A stretch of 5,549 nucleotides of DNA, from assembly GCA_031281115.1 (NCBI GenBank), contig JAITFV010000284.1, forward strand, positions 1 through 5,549. The letters run 5' to 3'. The notes beneath the pieces are model-generated. The model was not told the DNA's origin. It saw nothing but the letters and a program-made list of their open reading frames with translations, and searched no databases. The translations under genes and the position numbers were made by a program. Shown here piece by piece: positions 1 through 3,764 of this stretch. Position 1 is the stretch's first letter. Every line of letters begins with the position of its first letter. This DNA comes from Oscillospiraceae bacterium. GTDB lineage: Bacteria > Bacillota > Clostridia > Oscillospirales > Ruminococcaceae.

Positions 1-302
1 TTGAACATCTCCTTCCTATATATGGGTTCAGCTCGCATCAAGGTCGTATATGGTTAGATGAAAATGGTGAAATAGACTTGGAAAGAAATGCGTATCCTTA
101 TTCTCCGGTAATCCAACGCGATGAAGAGATAACACCCGCTATCGCCATAAGCGATGAAAGAATTTTTGTTATTGATTCGTATATAGATTCTGACGGAGTT
201 TCCCGCGCAAAGCGCGGTGAAACGTTGCAGGAGTTTATAGGTAGGATTGAAGCGGTATTGGCTGATAACGAGCGAGCAGTTGTAAACCCGGCGGGTGAAT
301 AG
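1..302 (+). CDS. C-terminal part of an unrecognised protein (5'-truncated by window edge)
   Basis: An open frame runs from the left edge (first complete codon at 3-5) to TAG at 300-302, giving 99 visible residues. The TTG at 78 is internal, because the frame stays open upstream of it through residues reading YGFSSHQGRIWLDENGEIDL, so it should not be taken as the start. The fragment is soluble and acidic, with no membrane segment and no motif I recognise. Its middle (AIAISDERIFVIDSYIDSDG) looks like alternating beta strands and is followed by a probable helix (TLQEFIGRIEAVLADNERA). The stop is followed 11 bp later by an intrinsic terminator, which supports this being the true 3' end of a gene. 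I cannot assign a function. It could be the tail of a large element-borne protein or of a chromosomal gene at the insertion site. Confidence 0.6.
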   Translation, partial: EHLLPIYGFSSHQGRIWLDENGEIDLERNAYPYSPVIQRDEEITPAIAISDERIFVIDSYIDSDGVSRAKRGETLQEFIGRIEAVLADNERAVVNPAGE

Positions 303-312
303 ATAGTTTTTG

Positions 313-335
313 AGCGGGAGAATGTTTCTCCCGCT
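313..335 (+). terminator. Intrinsic terminator after the left-edge gene
   Basis: A perfect 10-bp stem (agcgggagaa at 313-322 with ttctcccgct at 326-335) closes on a 3-nt TGT loop and is followed by a T-rich tract (ttgttattt). It begins 11 bp after the stop codon at 300-302. The stem is GC-rich and tight, as expected for a Rho-independent terminator, although the T tract is interrupted. It also overlaps the 5' end of the longest open frame of the next gene, which argues against using that gene's upstream starts at 310 and 322. Confidence 0.8.
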
Positions 336-384
336 TGTTATTTGCTTGGAGAAATGTTTTTGCTCACGAAATCGGTCATGCATA

Positions 385-879
385 ATGTTTAATTCAAGGC
401 AAGACATCACGTTGTCAACAATTAACACTTTTAACGAAAGAGCAGGTTGCACAGTGCCAATTGTAAACCGTACCTCGGTATGCGATGAAAATGATGGCTG
501 CGGTGATAATGATAGGTGCAGACAAGAGCATCATAGGTCCGGAAACCATTTTCTACGTGTGAATCAAGGAGACAGAAACATGAGTATATTTAAGTTTGTC
601 AACTTCCCGATTTGTTCTTATCGGGGTGATGGAGACCATATACCGGTTAATGGTTTGGCATTTATGTTAGGAGATACCACTCTCACAACATCGCGCTCTG
701 ACAACCCAGAACGCACTACAGCTCATGAAATATCGCATTTGTTTGGGGCAGAAGACAACACAGCAACGACTACTGTGTGCTCAAGTCCTGAATGTGTAAT
801 GACCCGCGGAGCTTCCACGTATGATGAATGGTGTGAGATACATATAGAACAAATTCTCGCAGGTCGCCATCTCAGATAA
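385..879 (+). CDS. Small metzincin-type zinc metalloprotease, start uncertain, possibly N-terminally truncated
   Basis: From ATG 385 this encodes 164 residues. The active site is HEISHLFGAED at residues 114-124 (bases 724-756). This is the metzincin zinc signature HExxHxxGxxD, with His114, His118 and Asp124 as ligands and Glu115 as catalytic base. Met139 in CVMT fits the Met-turn that follows in metzincins. Eight cysteines (residues 22, 33, 39, 45, 77, 132, 137, 150) suggest disulfides and an extracytoplasmic protein, yet no signal peptide is visible from any start. The frame stays open back to TTG 310, but the starts at 310 and 322 lie at or in the upstream terminator, and ATG 385 lacks a good Shine-Dalgarno. 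In similar bacterial proteins I recall, a longer N-terminal strand-helix region precedes the first cysteine, so a 5' deletion is plausible. The substrate is unknown. The gene lies 45 bp upstream of a lipoprotein gene and may be co-transcribed with it. Confidence 0.7.
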   Translation: MFNSRQDITLSTINTFNERAGCTVPIVNRTSVCDENDGCGDNDRCRQEHHRSGNHFLRVNQGDRNMSIFKFVNFPICSYRGDGDHIPVNGLAFMLGDTTLTTSRSDNPERTTAHEISHLFGAEDNTATTTVCSSPECVMTRGASTYDEWCEIHIEQILAGRHLR

Positions 880-924
880 ACAGATACTTATGCCAATATT
901 ATTAATTGAAAGGGATTTACAATT

Positions 925-1791
925 ATGAAAAATAATTTATTAATTTCAATTATAGTTTTATTAACTATAATTATGTTCGCATCATGCGCAAACACAGCAG
1001 ATGACGTGGCATTTATTAATGAAAACAATTCAATGCCACTCGTAAGTCAATCACAGGGAGAGGAGGCTTTTGAATCCCTTGAATTTTCATCGTTAGATGA
1101 TTTCTTAAATGCTTATATTGCTAATAAAGAAGGTCGAGATATTGTTGATTTTGTGGAGTGGCAGGCAGAAGCGACATTAGATTATGAATCAAAAAGTGTT
1201 GCTTCAAAAAATACAGCAGAAAATATAAATCTTACATCGCTTGAAAAACTTCATCTGCCGATAGGGATTCCGGAGGATTTCACAATTCGCAGAATCACGG
1301 TTAGTGAATACGGTATAGTTTTCCGATATTTGCCAAAAGATATTGATGTTTCAAGTGATACGTTTTGGAGCGCGATGATGAACAATCCCAGTTTTGAATT
1401 AAGTATATTAAAACATGATTATGAAAATGTAATGGAAGCTATTTTAAGTCAACGCAACCAAACTGTAAACGATTTAATAGATGGAAAGGTTTCGTTCCGA
1501 CAACCAAACAGATTTAATTGGGAGCAAGATGGATTACTTTTCGGGTTATATGTACCCTTAAAATTCCCAGATGCAGAAGTGCAAGAGCACCGTACTTTAA
1601 ATGCATTAACTAACGATGAAATACTTGAAATGGTAAAATTTACAGAAACAAGAACTGTAAATTTATTAAATACAAATGAAGTTATGGCGTTAATTGAAGA
1701 TTCATCAACAATTTCACGTGAAGACAACGAGATAGCAACTGACGAAGTCACATTTGATTCTTTGATTGACGAGTTATTTAATGATGAATAA
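925..1791 (+). CDS. Predicted lipoprotein of unknown function
   Basis: This gene encodes 288 residues. The N-terminus is a lipoprotein signal peptide: MKNN, a hydrophobic core (LLISIIVLLTIIM), then the lipobox FASC with Cys21 as the expected lipidated residue. The mature protein should therefore be anchored on the outer face of the cytoplasmic membrane. An acidic, Ser/Asn-rich linker follows (about residues 22-50). The remainder looks like a mixed alpha/beta domain (about 95-250), with strands around TIRRITVSEYGIVFRYL and GLLFGLYVPL, and an acidic C-terminus (ending LIDELFNDE). ATG 925 is supported by AAAGGG at 909-914, about 10 bp upstream. I recognise no family; a distant relation to other small Clostridia membrane-anchored domains is possible but unproven. 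It follows the protease gene by 45 bp, so the two could form one transcript of surface or secreted products. A strong terminator follows. Confidence 0.75.
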   Translation: MKNNLLISIIVLLTIIMFASCANTADDVAFINENNSMPLVSQSQGEEAFESLEFSSLDDFLNAYIANKEGRDIVDFVEWQAEATLDYESKSVASKNTAENINLTSLEKLHLPIGIPEDFTIRRITVSEYGIVFRYLPKDIDVSSDTFWSAMMNNPSFELSILKHDYENVMEAILSQRNQTVNDLIDGKVSFRQPNRFNWEQDGLLFGLYVPLKFPDAEVQEHRTLNALTNDEILEMVKFTETRTVNLLNTNEVMALIEDSSTISREDNEIATDEVTFDSLIDELFNDE

Positions 1792-1798
1792 ATAAAAT

Positions 1799-1826
1799 GA
1801 AAGGCGCGGCTCAAACCGCGCCTTTC
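1799..1826. terminator. Bidirectional intrinsic terminator between convergent genes
   Basis: A perfect 11-bp stem (gaaaggcgcgg at 1799-1809 with ccgcgcctttc at 1816-1826) encloses a 6-nt loop (ctcaaa). On the plus strand the stem ends in a short T-rich stretch (tttctt). On the minus strand it is followed by an A/T-rich stretch reading tttcattttattt. It lies 8 bp after the lipoprotein stop and about 30 bp after the relaxase stop, so it can end transcription from both converging genes. Confidence 0.85.
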
Positions 1827-1857
1827 TTGCACATCACACTCTAAAGTAATATTTTCA

Positions 1858-3180
1858 TCAGATTTCCGCTTCATACATTTTTTTCTTGCGTTCTGGTTCA
1901 TGCACTTCACGTTCAAGATTGCGTTTATTTGCTTCCGCTTTTCCTTTTCTAAGCCTGTTTTTTATAGATTCAACAGGATTGTCTGCAAGAGTTTTCTGCA
2001 ACTCATCAACCTCTGCCTGCCACTTCTTCGGTGTAACTTTCTCCGGCAAAATTTTCAAAGCTTCATAATAAACAGCCAACAAAGGTTTATTATCATACTC
2101 AAAATTCCGTATTTCATTCTCGACAGATTTCCTGTTTAAAATATTCATGGGCTTATCTTTCAACCGCTTCAATTCATCAGCAATCGGCTTATACTTTTTC
2201 CGAATAGCGGCGGCTTCAATCAATTTATTCAAATCTTTAATTCGTGATTGAATTTCATTCCGCTTATGATATGTTAAAGGTTCGGATTTTATTTCAACAA
2301 TAGAAGCCATACGCTCTTTAACCAAAGCAATAGCAGATTTCAAATATTTCAATACAGCATTATCCGCTTTTATTTCCCGATTAAGATTACCACAGCTTGT
2401 TTCAATTCCCTTACTTTCCATTTCACAAGCCGCCACCCCCATGTGAATGCTCGGAATAGTATCAACACCCTGCCGCTCATAACTTCGGTGGTCGATTCGG
2501 GCGGTGTGGTTGTTTTTTTCAAGGTATTCGTTACACATATCAGCCCATGATTCTCGCCAAATTTCTGCATTAGCTTGATTGTTCCAATCATTAGTCTGAA
2601 CATAACAGCGTTTCCATTGTTTACGATTTCTGCCGTCAACTTTTTGTAATCCTGTTGTGGGGTCGATAATCGGAATACGCTCGCCATGTTCGTCAAGTGC
2701 GTAATCTTTCTTCTCACGGATTCCCCATGAACTGTCAGCATTAATAGGTCGCATTGTCAGCATAACATGAGCGTGAATATTATCATTACCATCTTCTTTC
2801 TTGTCATGGATTGCAAAGTCAACGCACATTCCCTCATCAACAAAATTCTTGCGGCAGTATTCACGGAATAATTCAATATTCTGCTTAACATTTAATTCTT
2901 TCGGAAGTGCAATGTCAAATTCTCTTGCAAGCTGTGAATTTTTTGCTTTCTCGATTTTCTCAACGCTATTCCACAAAGTAGAGCGGTCAGAAAATTCAGA
3001 CGGTGCGTGTTCCGGCAATATGATTTCGGAATGAAGTACACCGTCTTTATTTATATAGTTGTGGGTAAGTCCGTCATATTCGTTCGTGAGTTTTTCGGCG
3101 GCACGGTAAGCGGCGGCGGCAACCGCCGACTTGCCTTTGCCACGAGAAATAATATTTATTGAAAGATGATATATAGCCAT
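1858..3180 (-). CDS. mobA: MobA/MobL family (MobQ) relaxase
   Basis: This 440-residue DNA relaxase nicks oriT and stays covalently bound to the 5' end of the transferred strand. The first residues (MAIYHL) and Tyr25 in AAAAYRAAEKL match the position of the catalytic Tyr25 of RSF1010 MobA. The metal-binding cluster is visible as His125 (DFAIHD) and His136/His138 (NIHAHVMLT), with a conserved acidic residue at Glu87 (REFDIALP). Residues 227-238 (ARIDHRSYERQG) and the later IHMG (245-248) are further conserved MobA/MobL blocks. About residues 280-440 form a charged, helical, probably coiled-coil tail; there is no primase domain. ATG 3180 is supported by GAAAGGA about 9 bp upstream. The gene ends in a shared terminator. 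The matching oriT lies directly upstream. The symbol is given at family level only. Confidence 0.95.
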   Translation of the reverse strand: MAIYHLSINIISRGKGKSAVAAAAYRAAEKLTNEYDGLTHNYINKDGVLHSEIILPEHAPSEFSDRSTLWNSVEKIEKAKNSQLAREFDIALPKELNVKQNIELFREYCRKNFVDEGMCVDFAIHDKKEDGNDNIHAHVMLTMRPINADSSWGIREKKDYALDEHGERIPIIDPTTGLQKVDGRNRKQWKRCYVQTNDWNNQANAEIWRESWADMCNEYLEKNNHTARIDHRSYERQGVDTIPSIHMGVAACEMESKGIETSCGNLNREIKADNAVLKYLKSAIALVKERMASIVEIKSEPLTYHKRNEIQSRIKDLNKLIEAAAIRKKYKPIADELKRLKDKPMNILNRKSVENEIRNFEYDNKPLLAVYYEALKILPEKVTPKKWQAEVDELQKTLADNPVESIKNRLRKGKAEANKRNLEREVHEPERKKKMYEAEI

Positions 3181-3206
3181 ATAGATTTATCCTTTCAAGG
3201 AATATT

Positions 3207-3220
3207 TCGCCGTCAGGCGA
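3207..3220. repeat. Short hairpin in the relaxase leader
   Basis: A 5-bp inverted repeat (tcgcc/ggcga) with a GTCA loop lies 27 bp upstream of the relaxase start codon and just upstream of its Shine-Dalgarno. It has no T tract on either strand, so it is not a terminator. It may affect relaxase translation or be a protein binding site; it is short enough to be incidental. Confidence 0.35.
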
Positions 3221-3224
3221 TAAT

Positions 3225-3256
3225 AAAATTATCTGCTATAATTTTGATAAGCAGAT
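3225..3256. repeat. Two overlapping, mutually exclusive AT-rich inverted repeats upstream of the relaxase
   Basis: An 8-bp perfect stem (aaaattat at 3225-3232, ataatttt at 3238-3245, loop CTGCT) overlaps a second 7-bp perfect inverted repeat (atctgct at 3231-3237, agcagat at 3250-3256). Both cannot form at once. They lie 45-76 bp upstream of the relaxase start, in the zone where its promoter and any operator should be. A candidate function is a regulator or accessory-protein binding site controlling relaxase expression; this is inferred from position and symmetry only. Confidence 0.5.
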
Positions 3257-3266
3257 GATTTTGATT

Positions 3267-3283
3267 CCGATGTGCAACATCGG
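3267..3283. repeat. 7-bp inverted repeat in the oriT region
   Basis: A perfect 7-bp stem (ccgatgt at 3267-3273, acatcgg at 3277-3283) with a GCA loop. It lies between the AT-rich repeats and the oriT hairpin. No T tract follows on either strand. It is part of a dense series of inverted repeats in this non-coding interval and could be a binding site for a relaxosome accessory protein. Confidence 0.5.
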
Positions 3284-3315
3284 TTTGTGGGTCGCTTGCG
3301 AACCGCCGCCCTCTG

Positions 3316-3371
3316 CGTAAGAGCGCACTTATAAAAGACGACCTTTGGTTGTCTATAAGTGCGCCCTTACG
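3316..3371 (+). other. Origin of transfer (oriT), RSF1010/MobQ-like, with nested hairpin
   Basis: The plus strand carries TAAGTGCGCCCT at 3356-3367, identical to the nic core I know from RSF1010-type origins, where cleavage occurs after TAAGTGCG; here that falls between 3363 and 3364. Directly upstream is a 7-bp hairpin (gacgacc at 3337-3343, ggttgtc at 3347-3353, loop TTT, one G.T pair), the arrangement seen in RSF1010. Around it an 11-bp perfect inverted repeat (gcgcacttata at 3323-3333, tataagtgcgc at 3354-3364) and an outer 6-bp arm (cgtaag/cttacg) extend the structure to 56 bp. The cognate relaxase gene lies about 135 bp away on the minus strand. Nicking of the plus strand sends the DUF3847/recombinase side in first and the relaxase gene last. 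Identification is by motif, structure and context. Confidence 0.85.
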
Positions 3372-3382
3372 GGATTTGGCAG

Positions 3383-3691
3383 TTATCCCGCCACGTCTGC
3401 GGTGACAACTTCGTTGATTTCTTCATCGGGATTGCTCACGTTAAATGCTCCCGCAACAATATCTTTGAATTGCTCATTGTCTAATTCGGGTGCGTTTTCG
3501 ATAAAATTTTCTGTAATCGCTCCACGCTCGATTAGTCGGCGGGTTCGCAATCTGCGTTGTTCGTGTTTTCTCCTTTGAAGTAATCGGGTGTATTGGTTTT
3601 GATATTGCCGTAATATACTCTCGTAGGATTCACGGTTCTGCTCAATTTGTAATAATTCGTTTTCAAGTTGTTCTAATGTTTTTCTTCTCAT
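3383..3691 (-). CDS. Small coiled-coil protein, DUF3847 type, probable mobilization accessory
   Basis: This gene encodes 102 residues from ATG 3691, chosen because AGAAAGGA lies about 9 bp upstream. The in-frame ATG at 3733 would fall in a terminator hairpin and lacks a ribosome binding site. Residues 1-45 are a charged, Gln/Glu/Arg-rich helix likely to form a coiled coil (KTLEQLENELLQIEQNR). A basic segment follows (RRLRTRRLIERGAITENF, about 46-63), then a short helix (DNEQFKDIVAGAF) and an acidic end. The basic centre with RLIERGA followed by an EQFK helix fits the DUF3847 family, which I recall beside MobA/MobL relaxases in Clostridia. The gene ends 12 bp from the oriT hairpin and is in the same orientation as the relaxase. 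A role as a DNA-binding relaxosome accessory is inferred from location and charge; no enzymatic motif is present. Confidence 0.8.
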   Translation of the reverse strand: MRRKTLEQLENELLQIEQNRESYESILRQYQNQYTRLLQRRKHEQRRLRTRRLIERGAITENFIENAPELDNEQFKDIVAGAFNVSNPDEEINEVVTADVAG

Positions 3692-3718
3692 GGTAAAAGT
3701 TCCTTTCTCTTGGAATAT

Positions 3719-3752
3719 AAAAAAGCGACCCATTATATAAATGAATCGCTTT
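3719..3752 (-). terminator. Intrinsic terminator after the recombinase gene
   Basis: On the minus strand, aaagcga (3752-3746) pairs with tcgcttt (3728-3722). The stem continues through two G.U pairs and catt/aatg to a loop of about 5 nt, and is followed by a run of six T (3724-3719, overlapping the stem base). It starts 12 bp after the recombinase stop. It separates the recombinase gene from the DUF3847 gene, so the latter should need read-through or its own promoter. Confidence 0.8.
3732..3737 (-). promoter_or_regulatory. Possible -10 element (TATAAT) for the DUF3847 gene
   Basis: The minus strand reads a perfect TATAAT inside the loop side of the terminator hairpin, about 40 bp upstream of the ATG at 3691. 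That is a suitable distance for a promoter of the DUF3847 gene. No convincing -35 hexamer lies 16-18 bp upstream (the sequence there is near AATATT), and the upstream TTGAAA is only 12 bp away. In an AT-rich spacer this could be chance. Confidence 0.3.
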
Positions 3753-3764
3753 CAAATATTCAGC

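Noticed and set aside
78..302. TTG at 78 as the start of a 74-residue protein
   Set aside because: The same frame is open to the left edge with protein-like sequence and there is no Shine-Dalgarno at this position, so it is internal.
310..384. Upstream starts (TTG 310, ATG 322) for the metalloprotease
   Set aside because: They fall at or inside the intrinsic terminator hairpin. The extra residues (LEKCFCSRNRSC) do not form a signal peptide or a known domain.
54..452. 132-residue minus-strand open frame
   Set aside because: It lies antisense to the left-edge gene and runs through the terminator at 313-335. It has no ribosome binding site and no recognisable motif.
1449..1916. 155-residue minus-strand open frame
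   Set aside because: It is antisense to the lipoprotein gene, crosses the bidirectional terminator and overlaps the relaxase 3' end. It is Ser-rich with no motif, so it is a shadow frame.
2370..2741. 123-residue minus-strand open frame within the relaxase gene
   Set aside because: It is an alternate frame inside a well-supported relaxase coding region, without its own ribosome binding site or motif.
3316..3371. oriT hairpin as a terminator for the DUF3847 transcript
   Set aside because: The stem is strong and lies 12 bp after the stop, but no T tract follows on the minus strand. The exact nic core explains it better.
3181..3382. CRISPR-like or replication-origin repeats
   Set aside because: The repeats are inverted, differ in sequence and do not recur with spacers or as iterons. 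No replication initiator gene is present.
3692..3733. ATG 3733 as the DUF3847 start
   Set aside because: It would add 14 residues encoded in the terminator and leader. It has no ribosome binding site, whereas ATG 3691 has AGAAAGGA at a good distance.
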